45,209 nucleotides of DNA from Pseudovibrio axinellae (lineage in GTDB: Bacteria; Pseudomonadota; Alphaproteobacteria; Rhizobiales; Stappiaceae): positions 1 to 45,209 of the forward strand of contig NZ_FOFM01000018.1 in the NCBI RefSeq assembly GCF_900110875.1, in the 5' to 3' direction. Position 1 is the stretch's first letter; every line of letters begins with the position of its first letter. A program made the translations under genes and the position numbers. Under the pieces are notes generated by a model, which worked only from the letters and a program-made list of their open reading frames with translations, was not told where the DNA came from and did not search any database. This document shows positions 1-8,441 of the stretch, one piece after another.

Positions 1-75
1 CTCTCCGCGAATAGCAGCAAGCGCGACTTTTGCATTAAAGGCCGGACTATGGTTTCGACGAGCACGTCTGGTCAT
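1..75 (-). CDS. IS3-family transposase OrfA, N-terminal fragment cut by the window edge
   Basis: The reverse strand from position 75 reads MTRRARRNHSPAFNAKVALA and continues IRGE to the window edge. This is the characteristic start of IS3-family OrfA, the helix-turn-helix subunit of the OrfA/OrfAB transposase. Only 25 residues lie in the window, so the state of the rest of the element is unknown. A good ribosome-binding site (GGAGACC on the reverse strand) precedes the ATG. The element's left end should lie between about 80 and 190, where the symporter homology starts; a TGGCTTGGG end near 146-154 is a possible terminus but is not proven. Confidence 0.75.
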   Translation of the reverse strand, partial: MTRRARRNHSPAFNAKVALAAIRGE

Positions 76-186
76 GGTGGTCTCCTGTTCTTGGCTGCAT
101 GCCAGTTTCAGAAGCTAAATCCACTTAGACAACCTGTCCGATTTTCCCAAGCCAGCTCTTCTTTGGTAGGTAGCCTCAATCGCAAC

Positions 187-864
187 GGCCTGCTGGTGTT
201 GCTTCTTAATATTGGTTCAATTGGCTCAGCTTTGCAGCTCGTGTTTACTCAGGCATTTACAGCAACAGCGGCTGAAGGTGGTTTTGCCGGCGCTGCTGTT
301 TGGGCTGTAATTCGCTTTGGTGTGGCACGCGGTGTGTTCTCCAATGAAGCAGGTCTTGGTTCTGCGCCAATCGCTCATGCAGTTGCTGCAACCAACAGCC
401 CGGTTGATCAAGGCCTGATCGCGATGCTGGGCACATTCATTGATACAATCATTGTTTGTAGTATCACGGGCCTTGCTATTGTTGCTTCTGGAGCTGCTTT
501 GACATCTTTGGCGTTTGAGTCAGCATTGCCGGGCATCGGTGGACCGCTTATTGCCATTTCTCTTTCGGTTGTCGCATTCACGACCATTCTCGGTTGGAGC
601 TTTTATGGTGAAAAGTGTATCGGTTTCTTCTTGGGAAGCCGTGCGTTAAAGCCTTACCGCGTTCTTTGGGTTGCCGCGATCTACTTTGGCGCAACTGCGG
701 ACCTAGGCTTCATTTGGCTGCTTGCTGATACGATGAATGCGATGATGGCTATTCCGAATCTCATAGCCCTATTGCTGCTGAGCCCGGTTGTCTTTCGGTT
801 AACCCGGGAGTTCTTTGCTTCGAAAGGAAGTGGCGAAGAGGTCGAAAACGCTCCGGCTGAGTAA
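187..864 (+). pseudogene. Sodium:alanine/glycine symporter (AGCS family), 5'-truncated by an IS element
   Basis: Residues from about Gly47 of the open frame match the C-terminal half of AGCS sodium:amino-acid symporters. Visible are the conserved stretch FGVARGVFSNEAGLGSAPIA, then MLGTFIDTIIVCSITGLAIV, GWSFYGEKC and several hydrophobic membrane segments, ending at a normal stop. AGCS proteins are usually 450-500 residues; only about 225 remain. The open frame extends back to 49, but its first 45 or so residues have no AGCS character and overlap the IS3 OrfA leader read on the other strand. I therefore take this as a transporter whose first half was lost by IS insertion or by recombination at the IS. 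It is unlikely to work. A strong hairpin terminator follows at 983-1017. Confidence 0.8.
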
Positions 865-982
865 GAGAAAAGATCGTTCTTGGAACTGGGCTGGGTTGGT
901 GTGAAATAACCTTGTGTTCGCACTCAAGACGGCGCGACTAAGAGTGATGAGATAGCTTCGATACAAATGAAGACGATTATGA

Positions 983-1017
983 AAACCCGCCCGCTTAACT
1001 GTACAGCGGGCGGGTTT
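983..1017. terminator. Bidirectional rho-independent terminator
   Basis: AAACCCGCCCGCT (983-995) pairs perfectly with AGCGGGCGGGTTT (1005-1017) around a 9-nt loop. The A-run on one side and T-run on the other allow it to end both the symporter remnant on the plus strand and the oxidoreductase on the minus strand, which stops only a few bases away. Confidence 0.9.
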
Positions 1018-1020
1018 CTG

Positions 1021-2217
1021 TTAAAGCTTTTGCCACACTCCACCTTGGCTTGAACTGTTAACCGCTGTCTCGATAAAACGAAGGCCGTCCAGTCCGTCTT
1101 CTACACCAGGTAATAGTGCGGTAATATCGGGTTCTGGAAGGCCAAGTAGGTGCGCGCTTAGGGCCTCTGCAAAGTCATTGTAAAGAGTTGCAAATGCTTC
1201 CAAGTAACCTTCCGGGTGCCCTCCTGGTATGCGTGAAATAGCGTTGGCTAACGAGCTTGCGCCTGCGCCATTTCGCGTAATGAGACGCGTAGTTTGTCCA
1301 AATGGGGTGAACTTCATGAAGTTTGGATCTTCCTGTGCCCACTCCAATCCTCCTTTGTCGCCGTAAACGCGCAATCGCAAACCATTCTCATTACCGGGCG
1401 CAATCTGAGATGCCCACAATGTGCCTTTTGCCCCGTTTTCGTAACGCAACAAGATTTGTACGTCATCATCCAGAGCTCGGCCCTCAACAAAACTCGTTAG
1501 TTCGCCAAGCACTTCGGTCGCCTTTAACCCGGATACAAATGTTGCCAGGTTGTAGGCATGTGTCCCGATGTCGCCGATACACCCTCCAACACCGGCTCGA
1601 TTTGGGTCGGTTCGCCAGCTGGCTTGTTTTTGACCAGTTGCCTCCAAGCGCTCGGTCAGCCAATCCTGCGGGTATTCTACTTGGATAATCCGGATGTTAC
1701 CCAAGGTTCCTTGAGCGACCATTTCCCGAGCTTGTCGGACCATGGGATATCCAGTGTAGTTGTGGGTCAGCAGGAATAGCTTGCCTGTGTCCTGCACCAC
1801 CTGCAAAAGACGTGCGCTGTCTTCCACGCTTGTGGTCATTGGTTTATCGCAGATAACGTGAAAACCAGCCTCTAGCATGGTGCGGGCAACGCGGTAGTGA
1901 ACATGGTTGGGGGTGACAATTGCCACTACATCAACCGGATCAGAACGTTGTTGCTCCTTCTGCGCCATTTCCTCAAAGGAGGGGTAGACCCGCTCCGGGG
2001 CAATATGAAGTTTTGCTCCAGAGGACCTTGCCCGCTCAGGGTCTGAAGACAGTGCACCAGCGACCAGTTCGTAGCGATCGTCGATCCTGGATGCGATGCG
2101 GTGGACACCGCCGATGAATGCCCCCTCCCCGCCTCCAACCATTCCGAGGCGAAGGCGGCGGCTAAGTGTTGCTGGTGCTCGAACTTCGATTGTATTTTTT
2201 GCAGTTTGAATAGTCAT
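1021..2217 (-). CDS. Gfo/Idh/MocA family oxidoreductase
   Basis: A 398-residue NAD(P)-dependent dehydrogenase of the Gfo/Idh/MocA family, which oxidises sugars, inositols or sugar acids. The N-terminal Rossmann fold shows GMVGGGEGAFIGGVHR near residues 25-40. The family motif appears as CDKPMT (usually EKP) near residue 125. The substrate-domain helix GGCIGDIGTHAYNLATF carries the conserved GD..H pattern with its catalytic His. Length is normal for the family. The ATG overlaps the stop of the upstream isomerase gene by 4 bp, so the two were co-translated. Sugar isomerase plus Gfo/Idh pairs are typical of inositol or rare-sugar pathways; the exact substrate cannot be told. Because the isomerase is broken at its 5' end, the original promoter of this gene may have been lost. 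Confidence 0.9.
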   Translation of the reverse strand: MTIQTAKNTIEVRAPATLSRRLRLGMVGGGEGAFIGGVHRIASRIDDRYELVAGALSSDPERARSSGAKLHIAPERVYPSFEEMAQKEQQRSDPVDVVAIVTPNHVHYRVARTMLEAGFHVICDKPMTTSVEDSARLLQVVQDTGKLFLLTHNYTGYPMVRQAREMVAQGTLGNIRIIQVEYPQDWLTERLEATGQKQASWRTDPNRAGVGGCIGDIGTHAYNLATFVSGLKATEVLGELTSFVEGRALDDDVQILLRYENGAKGTLWASQIAPGNENGLRLRVYGDKGGLEWAQEDPNFMKFTPFGQTTRLITRNGAGASSLANAISRIPGGHPEGYLEAFATLYNDFAEALSAHLLGLPEPDITALLPGVEDGLDGLRFIETAVNSSSQGGVWQKL

Positions 2218-3050
2218 ATCGCATGCTCCATCACGAGTAGGCCGAGGATATTGCGGTTGATGGCATCATCGGTGTCCGCGCCAGCGAAGTCATCGAATGC
2301 GTGATCTGTTACACGAATAATGCGATCGGCAATGAAACCTGCTCCTTCGGCGGCACCTTGTTCTGGGTGTTTAAGAGCACATTCCCACTCCATAACTGCC
2401 CTGCCATCAGAGTTCATCGCGGTAAGTTTAGAGAATATAGCCTCAAAGTCCACTTGTCCGTCTCCAAGGAAGCGGAACCGGCCAGCACGATTAACCCAGC
2501 TTTGATAACCAGAATACACGCCCTGCTTTGGAGAGGCATTGAACTCTGCGTCTTTAACATGGAACATTTTTATGCGGTCAGCATAAACATCAAGGAAGCC
2601 ATGATAGTCCAGCTGCTGCATAAGGAAATGGGTTGGATCGTACAGAATGTTTGCCCGAGGATGGTTGTTAACGCGCTCAAGGAACATTTCAAAAGTGTTT
2701 CCGTCATGCAGGTCTTCGCCGGGGTGGATCTTATAGCACACATTCACGCCGGCTTCGTCAAAGGCGCTGAGGATTGGGGTCCAACGCCGGGCGAGCTCGT
2801 GAAATGCTTCCTCTACCAATCCGGCAGGTCGTTGCGGCCTTGGGTATATGTAGGGCCATGCAAGAGCGCCGGAAAATCTCACATGGTCGCTTATTCCAAA
2901 GTTCTGTGATGCCTGAGCTGCATAGAGCATCTGTTGAACTGCCCATTGTTGGCGCGCTTTTGGTTTGCTGCGTACGTGCTGTGCTGCAAAGCCATCAAAC
3001 ATTTGGTCATACGCAGGATGAACAGCAATCAGCTGAACCTGTAAATGGGT
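2214..3050 (-). pseudogene. Sugar phosphate isomerase/epimerase (xylose-isomerase-like TIM barrel), 5'-truncated
   Basis: From THLQ (about 3050) to the stop the frame is a well-conserved AP-endonuclease-2/xylose-isomerase-like TIM barrel. Examples are AVHPAYDQMFDGFAAQHVR, FSGALAWPYIYPRPQRPAG, CYKIHPGEDLHDG, a metal-site segment ILYDPTHFLMQQLDY, MFHVKDAEFN and VMEWECALKHPEQG. Family members are about 350 residues; here roughly the first 80 are missing. The frame stays open upstream to 3398, but those residues are antisense to another gene (3045-3365) and have no isomerase character. The homology stops abruptly at about 3050, which marks a recombination break point. It overlaps the downstream oxidoreductase by 4 bp. 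Probably not functional. Confidence 0.85.
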
Positions 3051-3365
3051 AAAGCAACAGCCACAGACAAAAGTAAGCCTCTGAAATTTAGGGTTACTTT
3101 TTGGGTCGAGCGCAATAGCAAGCACGTTCGCGGGAAAAAACGCTCCTATGAAAATATCAAGATGTTGGTGCTCGCCAGTTATGAAATGGTGCGCCATAGC
3201 CAAGGTGAGTACACGATCATTGTGTCTTATCGCGATGAGCAGGGTCTTGAAGAGATAATCCAAAACATCATTGGCGAAATCCACGAGCAGGCCGATTGGA
3301 ACAACTGCTTGGCCGAGGACGTTTGTCTTGCAGTATTGGATGGGTCTGAACGAATGTGGAACTGA
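3045..3365 (+). CDS. Small hypothetical protein at a recombination junction
   Basis: This frame encodes 106 residues with a charged, globular look (for example FRVTFWVERNSKHVRGKKRS, then YENIKMLVLASYEMV and EGEYTI-like strands), ending DGSERMWN. I do not recognise a family. It is favoured over the antisense frame because the antisense residues resemble nothing. Its ATG sits exactly at the isomerase break point and has no ribosome-binding site, so the first bases may come from the isomerase and the gene may itself have lost its true start. It faces away from the truncated isomerase. Whether it is expressed is unclear. Confidence 0.45.
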   Translation: MGKATATDKSKPLKFRVTFWVERNSKHVRGKKRSYENIKMLVLASYEMVRHSQGEYTIIVSYRDEQGLEEIIQNIIGEIHEQADWNNCLAEDVCLAVLDGSERMWN

Positions 3366-3464
3366 TTTACACTGCTGTGGTAACAAAGGCGACTGCAAGC
3401 TCGCCTCTACAATGAAGGATGCTGCGGCAAAGACCGATGTCTACTTCAGTGCCGCAGCAAACTA

Positions 3465-3821
3465 TTAGATGCTCGGCTTAGAAGCTGGTTTGCGATCTGA
3501 ATTACCAGAGTTTGGCTCACCTTTCGGCTCGATCAAGAGAACTTTGACTTCTTTCGCGGCCCGTGGGCGATGCACAACGCCTCTGGGAACGATAAATAAC
3601 TCACCAGCTTTGACAGTCCGGGAGGGCTCCCCTTCAATATCCATCTCCATTTCACCTTCTAAGACATAAAAGAAATCATCCGTCTTATCATGCTTGTGGA
3701 ATGGGTATTCGCCAGAGAACTTTACAACCATCACATCGTTTTCATTGTAGTCCGCAATCACATGCGGGTCCCAGTGGCTTGAGAATTGGGTCAGTTTTTC
3801 ATTAACATTAACTGTCTTCAT
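3465..3821 (-). CDS. Single-domain cupin protein
   Basis: A 118-residue cupin_2 protein. Cupin motif 1 is visible as PFHKHDKTDDFFYVLEGEME, giving two metal-ligand histidines and the GE pair, and motif 2 as GELFIVPRGVVHRPRA. Small cupins of this type bind a metal and act as isomerases, dioxygenases or effector sensors; the substrate cannot be inferred. The tail after residue 100 is Lys/Pro/Ser-rich and looks disordered. It diverges from the AraC regulator, with a gap of about 100 bp that should hold both promoters, so regulation by that protein is plausible. Confidence 0.85.
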   Translation of the reverse strand: MKTVNVNEKLTQFSSHWDPHVIADYNENDVMVVKFSGEYPFHKHDKTDDFFYVLEGEMEMDIEGEPSRTVKAGELFIVPRGVVHRPRAAKEVKVLLIEPKGEPNSGNSDRKPASKPSI

Positions 3822-3922
3822 CTCTATAGTCCTGTATTCATTCTTAATTGTCTAACTGTCTTCGAAGGAGAAAACAGATTTCAAGCGGTCCAAATAATGG
3901 AGGTGTTAAAACACAAGATCTC

Positions 3923-4801
3923 ATGCCAGGTCTTGAACGATCGTGCACGCACGATTGGGTCCAGACAGCGCCTTGGCAAGCTGGTATCCAACGCATTGAA
4001 GCCTTTTTTTCTGGCGAAGCTTACGCACCACATCGTCACGACACGTATTCCATCGGCTACACAATTAAAGGCGTTCAGAGCTTTGACTATCGTGGAGTGC
4101 GTGCAGATAGCACCTCAGGGCAGGTGATTGTCCTACACCCCGATGAACTTCATGACGGAGAAGCTGGTACAGATGAGGGCTTTCATTATCGGATGCTATA
4201 CATAGAACCAGCGATGGTTAGAGAAGCTCTTGGCCAATCTGCAAATGCACTTCCATTTGTAAAAGAAGCTGTTTTTAGCGACCAAAGATTATATTGGGCG
4301 ATACTCGCAGCCTTTTCCGATATGCATCTTACACTGGACCCGGTTGCACTCGATGAAATCATCACACTTTTGGCAGATGGTTTACTAACAAAAGACTCCT
4401 CAGCCAATAAAGCTGTAGGTTCCTTCATTGATGTCAGGGCAACTCGTCTTGCACGGGACTATCTTGATGCAAATATCGATCAGAAGGTTGTCTCAGAGGA
4501 GCTTGAGACCGTTACCGGGCAAGATCGCTATTCGCTAGCTCGCCAGTTCCGCAAGGCCTATGGCACAAGCCCTTATCGCTATTTGATGATGCGCCGCCTT
4601 GATAAAGTTCGTGCTCAAATCACGACAGGAATGAGTTTGGCAAATGCAGCACTCAACGCTGGGTTCAGCGATCAAGCTCATATGACACGCCGGTTTAAAG
4701 CAAACTACGGCATCTCTCCAGGGCACTGGCAGCGTCTCGCTCGAAGAATGAAAACGCCATCTGACATGGATAATATCACTCAATTTCCCCGAAAGTCATA
4801 G
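3923..4801 (+). CDS. AraC-family transcriptional regulator
   Basis: The N-terminal half is an AraC-type cupin ligand domain: APHRHDTYSIGYTIKGVQSF followed by VIVLHPDELHDGEAG. The C-terminal 100 residues hold the two helix-turn-helix motifs, ending SLANAALNAGFSDQAHMTRR and FKANYGISPGHWQR, which is canonical. The longest frame starts at a TTG (3848), but the 25 extra residues have no family character. ATG 3923 is the first good start; its Shine-Dalgarno (GGAGG at 3899-3903) is rather far away, so the start is uncertain. It lies divergent to the cupin gene and probably controls it or the neighbouring sugar genes. Confidence 0.88.
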   Translation: MPGLERSCTHDWVQTAPWQAGIQRIEAFFSGEAYAPHRHDTYSIGYTIKGVQSFDYRGVRADSTSGQVIVLHPDELHDGEAGTDEGFHYRMLYIEPAMVREALGQSANALPFVKEAVFSDQRLYWAILAAFSDMHLTLDPVALDEIITLLADGLLTKDSSANKAVGSFIDVRATRLARDYLDANIDQKVVSEELETVTGQDRYSLARQFRKAYGTSPYRYLMMRRLDKVRAQITTGMSLANAALNAGFSDQAHMTRRFKANYGISPGHWQRLARRMKTPSDMDNITQFPRKS

Positions 4802-4954
4802 ACGCAATTGCAATGAACGGCAGTCTTGTGCGCCGAGCAATGGTTAAAGTGTCATACACATATAGTGCGCTAGGGGGCAATAGACGCCTGTCAGGTTTGA
4901 GGCTTAATGACTTAGCCAAACCCTTGGAATTTTTTACATGTATCCTCAATATAC

Positions 4955-5236
4955 CCCGACAACGGTCCTGAAAACATCAGTGAAACCTTGCTGTTATTTG
5001 CCAAAGCATGTGGGATCGAGATCCGACATATCCAACTTGGAAAGCCTGCCCAGAATGCGTATGTGGAACGCTACAACAGAACGGTCAGGCAAGAATGGCT
5101 GGATCAAAACTGCTTTGAGAGCGTTGAACAAGCCCAGTGGGAAGCTACAAAATGGCTCTGGACTTACAACAACGAACGTCCCAACATGGCCATCGGCGGC
5201 ATCACTCCCGCTACAAAACTAAAACGGGCAGCATAG
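4955..5236 (+). pseudogene. IS3-family transposase OrfB, C-terminal fragment
   Basis: The frame reads DNGPENISETLL, then IRHIQLGKPAQNAYVERYNR and TYNNERPNMAIGGITPATKL. This is the end of the IS3-family DDE integrase domain, with the second catalytic Asp (DNGPE) and the catalytic Glu (AYVERYNR) kept. About two thirds of OrfB and all of OrfA are missing, and homology starts abruptly at about 4955. Dead remnant. It need not be the same element as the one at the left edge of the window. Confidence 0.85.
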
Positions 5237-5250
5237 CTCTATTACCAAAC

Positions 5251-5273
5251 TCCTCAATAAATGGGGGATTACC
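5251..5273 (+). repeat. Likely right terminal inverted repeat of the IS3 remnant
   Basis: Fifteen bases after the transposase stop the sequence runs into AAATGGGGGATTACC (5259-5273). A G-run just inside the end is common at the right ends of IS3-type elements. The left partner is not in the window, so this cannot be confirmed by pairing. Confidence 0.4.
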
Positions 5274-5622
5274 CCCCCAGATCAAGCCCTAGATACATTT
5301 CGGCGCTCCCTTCTTAACCGAATAGGCTACCCTTTGTATTTAACGCTATTAATTTTCGGTATCAAAATAAATAATTGTAAAAACTTATACCCTAGCGGCA
5401 GTAGAGGCGTCAGTTTGAAGAAATACTGCCGTATTTGGATGTGTTTTATTGTTGTTTATTTGCTGGATATATGCGCTGTTAAAATCCAGGTGAAGGAGCA
5501 GATTGTTTGTTACCAAAGTCTCCTGTCAGGAAGGCTCTAGAGCGTCACTTAAGCGGAATAACTACATAATTTATAGCTGAATTGGTGCGATGTCGGCTGG
5601 TTTGCCACCTATACGTGAGGAA
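5274..5622. other. Gene-poor spacer beside the IS remnant
   Basis: An AT-rich stretch of about 350 bases. The one open frame (5334-5540, plus) has no ribosome-binding site and a composition unlike a protein. Nothing else recognisable is present except CTCTAGAGCGTCACTTAAGC near 5535, which vaguely resembles dispersed repeats seen in Hyphomicrobiales genomes. Confidence 0.4.
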
Positions 5623-5655
5623 TTGCTGGTGGGAGATTAAGTCTCCCACCAGCAA
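5623..5655. terminator. Hairpin terminator after the GntR gene
   Basis: TTGCTGGTGGGAGA (5623-5636) pairs perfectly with TCTCCCACCAGCAA (5642-5655) around a 5-nt loop. It lies about 20 bp beyond the stop of the minus-strand GntR gene. No clean U-tract follows, so termination strength is uncertain. Confidence 0.7.
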
Positions 5656-5676
5656 CGGATTATAAGTCACAGTCAC

Positions 5677-6384
5677 TTACGCTCGCATATAAAGCGCAGG
5701 CAAGCGGTCTAGATGTGTCCTAATTGTCTGTTCTGCCAAAGCCCCATCCCCAGTGCGTACGGCAGTCATCAGTTGGTTATGGTCTTCCTGCATCCCTTCA
5801 CAAACAAAACCAACACGGCGCATTGCGGCGCGGTAGCGAGCACACTGATCGTGAAGCATGTGAAGGAAACGCAATGCCCAACTGGACCCTGCGCCTTCAA
5901 TGAGAGTTATATGGAAGCTGCGATTGGCTTCTTCCCATTCATCCCAAAAATCGCGTTGGGAGGCTTGCCAAGTGCGCTCAATTTGCTGCAGGACATGGTG
6001 AGCATCCAACACGCGTTCCCGCCATTGGGTGTCCCCCTTCTCAACTGCAGTGCGCACGGTCGCTCCCTCTATAAGGCGGCGTTGTTCAACAATATCCAGA
6101 AACTCAGTTTGAGATAATTCGGGAATATAAAATCCTTTATGGGATTGGGTTGCAACCAGTCCTTGAGAAACCAAGCGAGAAAGTGCTTCTCGTACAGGTG
6201 TTGGTCCAATATCAAAAGAGCTACACATTTCACGAATGCGCAATTTGCTACCTGGCTCTAACTGACCAGACAAAATTGCCGTACGAAGGTGCGCGTATGC
6301 CCTGTCGATAAGTGAAGCCGATGATGGAGCATTTTGTGCGGTGACCGGTGCGGCGGCTCTTTCTAAGGTATCCTCTATTTTCAA
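5677..6384 (-). CDS. GntR-family transcriptional regulator, FadR/FCD subfamily
   Basis: A 235-residue regulator. The winged helix-turn-helix spans about residues 25-95, with AYAHLRTAILSGQLEPGSKL and IGPTPVREALSRLVSQGLVA, the GntR signature. An all-helical FCD effector domain follows, with FLDIVEQRRLIEGATVRTAV and the metal/ligand-site pattern ANRSFHITLIEGAG. FCD-type GntR proteins answer to organic acids or sugar acids; the sequence resembles the CsiR branch but the ligand cannot be named. A perfect 14-bp palindrome of the GntR type lies upstream at 6503-6516. Neighbouring sugar genes are possible targets. Confidence 0.9.
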   Translation of the reverse strand: MKIEDTLERAAAPVTAQNAPSSASLIDRAYAHLRTAILSGQLEPGSKLRIREMCSSFDIGPTPVREALSRLVSQGLVATQSHKGFYIPELSQTEFLDIVEQRRLIEGATVRTAVEKGDTQWRERVLDAHHVLQQIERTWQASQRDFWDEWEEANRSFHITLIEGAGSSWALRFLHMLHDQCARYRAAMRRVGFVCEGMQEDHNQLMTAVRTGDGALAEQTIRTHLDRLPALYMRA

Positions 6385-6502
6385 AATAATCTGCCTTACA
6401 ATTATAATCTATGCAATTTGGCGTTTCTCTTTTTAGATATGGAAACTAGATCTTTAGCTCTGTTGCCTGGCCAATTTAATGTTTGAACGTGCTTTGGCAC
6501 AA

Positions 6503-6516
6503 ATTGTGCGCACAAT
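6503..6516. promoter_or_regulatory. Candidate GntR operator palindrome
   Basis: ATTGTGCGCACAAT is a perfect 14-bp palindrome about 120 bp upstream of the GntR start. FCD-type GntR proteins often bind short palindromes with a TTGTNNACAA-like core, so autoregulation is a reasonable inference. Confidence 0.5.
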
Positions 6517-7092
6517 TGTAAAACAATATATAACCTATAAAAGCAATGAAATTGCGTAAATTTGACGTAACTTTCCAATAAAACGAGTGTGTTTTATGGA
6601 AAAATATTCTACATTATCGATTATTTTAGGGGAAACGGGCAATTTCAATCTCAATCCCCGAACAGTTGAAACTAGTTTACTTAGAGTTAGTTGGTTTCGT
6701 GTGTAATTCAATCTATATTTTAATAAAATACTTATAGCCGTACTATTTTAGAGGCAATTTTCTGTGGTTGGGGTCGCTTTACTTCAGTAGTCAAGGTTTG
6801 AAGGGACCAAATCATTAAGCAACGATTTGCCATTTATTGAACCACGCTTGTGTGAGCAGAAACGATTGTGCATTGATCCCGGCCCACGCGTGGCGTGTCC
6901 CCCTCAGATACGCTGAAAGAATCGATATGCAAATCATTGAGTCGGCTCAATCTGCGTGATGAATACGTTTCTACCGAAATAGACTGGTTGCTTTGAAGTC
7001 GTTATGCACGCATCGTTTCAAAAGACCAAAATAGCATTAACTCATTGAAATCATTATATTTAAAATGAGATATTACGTGAATGTTAAGAAGT

Positions 7093-7108
7093 GTTAACGC
7101 GGGTTAAC
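7093..7108. promoter_or_regulatory. parS-like centromere palindrome of the repABC cassette
   Basis: GTTAACGCGGGTTAAC is two GTTAAC arms around CGGG-type centre bases. Known repABC parS sites are 16-bp palindromes of the form GTTNNCNGCNNNNAAC; this one keeps both outer arms and differs in the two centre bases. It lies 113 bp before repA, one of the usual places for parS. RepB would bind here and, with RepA, segregate the replicon. Confidence 0.6.
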
Positions 7109-7220
7109 TAAAAAGGGATTGAACTGAACTGCAGGTCCGCTACCCTTTCGACGCAAACACGGGCCATATGGGCGCACTTTCCGTTTGTAGATGACTAGAA
7201 CCGTTTGAGGGCTAAGCGAA

Positions 7221-8441
7221 GTGGAATACGGCAACAACACTCTTTTGCGTGAGGAAACTCCGTCTGAGAAGATCTCCCGTTATTCGCAGCTCCTTTCTGG
7301 CCAGCTGCACCGGTTAAGACAAGAACTTTATCCGCCTGAAGCGCATAAATTGCTGCGCTCGTTCTCTTCTGTCGATGTTGCCCGTCTTATCGGTGTTTCT
7401 GAAAGCACCATTCGCCAGCTGGATCTGGACGGAGAAGGCCCGACGCCAACCCGTCTTGCCAATGGCCGCCGCAGTTACACGCTGCAGCAGATCAACGCGA
7501 TCCGTGAGGTGCTTGCCGCCCGTAAAAAGGGCGATGAAGCCGTTAACATCCTGCCGCGCCGTCGCGACGGTGAAAAGCTGCAGGTGATTGCCTGCGCCAA
7601 CTTTAAAGGCGGCTCCGCAAAAACCACCACAAGCACGCATCTTGCCCATTATCTGGCCTTGCGCGGCTACCGTGTGCTCGCGATTGATCTTGATCCGCAA
7701 GCCTCGCTTTCCGCGATGTTTGGTGTGCAGCCTGAGTTTGATGTTGAGCCAAACTGCACCTTGTTTGGAGCCCTTCGTTATGATGATGGCCGCCGGACAT
7801 TGGGTGACGTGATCCGCCCGACCTATTTTGACAATCTGGATCTGGTTCCGGCCAACCTTGAGCTGGCCGAGTTTGAGCACATCGTGCCGACAGCGATCGC
7901 TTCTGGTGCGTCTACCGGCGAAAACATCTTCTTCCGCCGCATCCGCAACGTTCTGAACGAAGTTGATGATCGCTACGATGTTGTTGTGATCGATTGTCCG
8001 CCACAGCTTGGCTTCCTCACTCTGGGCGCGCTGTTTGCATCCACCGGATTGCTCATCACGCTGCACCCGCAAATGCTGGACCTTGCAAGCTGTAACCAGT
8101 TCCTCGGCATGAGTTCTGACCTGATGGCCGTGATTGAGAACAATGGCGGCGAAATGAATCTGGATTGGATGCGGTTCCTCGTGACCCGTCACAATCCAAA
8201 TGACAGCCCGCAAACCCGTGTGGTTGGTTTGTTGCGTGCCCTTTTTGGCGAGGATGTGCTGACATCGCCAGCTTTGGAATCCACCGCGGTTGCCAATGCG
8301 GGCCTTGAAAAGAAATCGCTTTATGAACTGGAACCAGGAGCCATTGGCCGCGAAACGCTTAAGCGTGCGCTTGAATCTATGGATTCGGTAAACCGTGAAA
8401 TTGAAGATCTTCTCCGCAGCTCTTGGGGTCGAGCACTATGA
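7221..8441 (+). CDS. repA: RepA, ParA-type plasmid partition ATPase and repressor
   Basis: A 406-residue RepA of the repABC system. A MerR-like N-terminal DNA-binding part (VDVARLIGVSESTIRQLDLD near residues 52-70) precedes the deviant Walker A motif FKGGSAKTTTSTH near residue 130. Walker A' follows as LAIDLDPQASLSAMFG and Walker B as VVVIDCPPQLGFLT. RepA drives segregation with RepB and represses the operon. GTG 7221 is chosen because GAGGG stands about 10 bp upstream and the reading begins with residues usual for RepA. The stop overlaps the repB start (ATGA). Confidence 0.97.
   Translation: MEYGNNTLLREETPSEKISRYSQLLSGQLHRLRQELYPPEAHKLLRSFSSVDVARLIGVSESTIRQLDLDGEGPTPTRLANGRRSYTLQQINAIREVLAARKKGDEAVNILPRRRDGEKLQVIACANFKGGSAKTTTSTHLAHYLALRGYRVLAIDLDPQASLSAMFGVQPEFDVEPNCTLFGALRYDDGRRTLGDVIRPTYFDNLDLVPANLELAEFEHIVPTAIASGASTGENIFFRRIRNVLNEVDDRYDVVVIDCPPQLGFLTLGALFASTGLLITLHPQMLDLASCNQFLGMSSDLMAVIENNGGEMNLDWMRFLVTRHNPNDSPQTRVVGLLRALFGEDVLTSPALESTAVANAGLEKKSLYELEPGAIGRETLKRALESMDSVNREIEDLLRSSWGRAL

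Larger units (their letters stand above)
6385..7220. other. 836-bp intergenic region upstream of repABC
   Basis: No protein-coding frame here looks real. The region is AT-rich and holds a GntR-type palindrome (6503-6516) and a parS-like palindrome (7093-7108). Three GTTAA-containing blocks occur between 7082 and 7108. The repABC promoter must lie in the last few hundred bases, but I cannot assign -35 and -10 boxes with confidence. Confidence 0.6.

Noticed and set aside
3051-3398. N-terminal extension of the sugar isomerase frame
   Set aside because: It has no isomerase features and runs antisense through another frame; treated as read-through past a recombination junction.
5334-5540. 68-residue frame beside the IS remnant
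   Set aside because: No ribosome-binding site and no resemblance to a protein family; AT-rich spacer.
7314-8213. 299-residue open frame antisense to repA
   Set aside because: It mirrors the codons of repA, has no ribosome-binding site and resembles no family.
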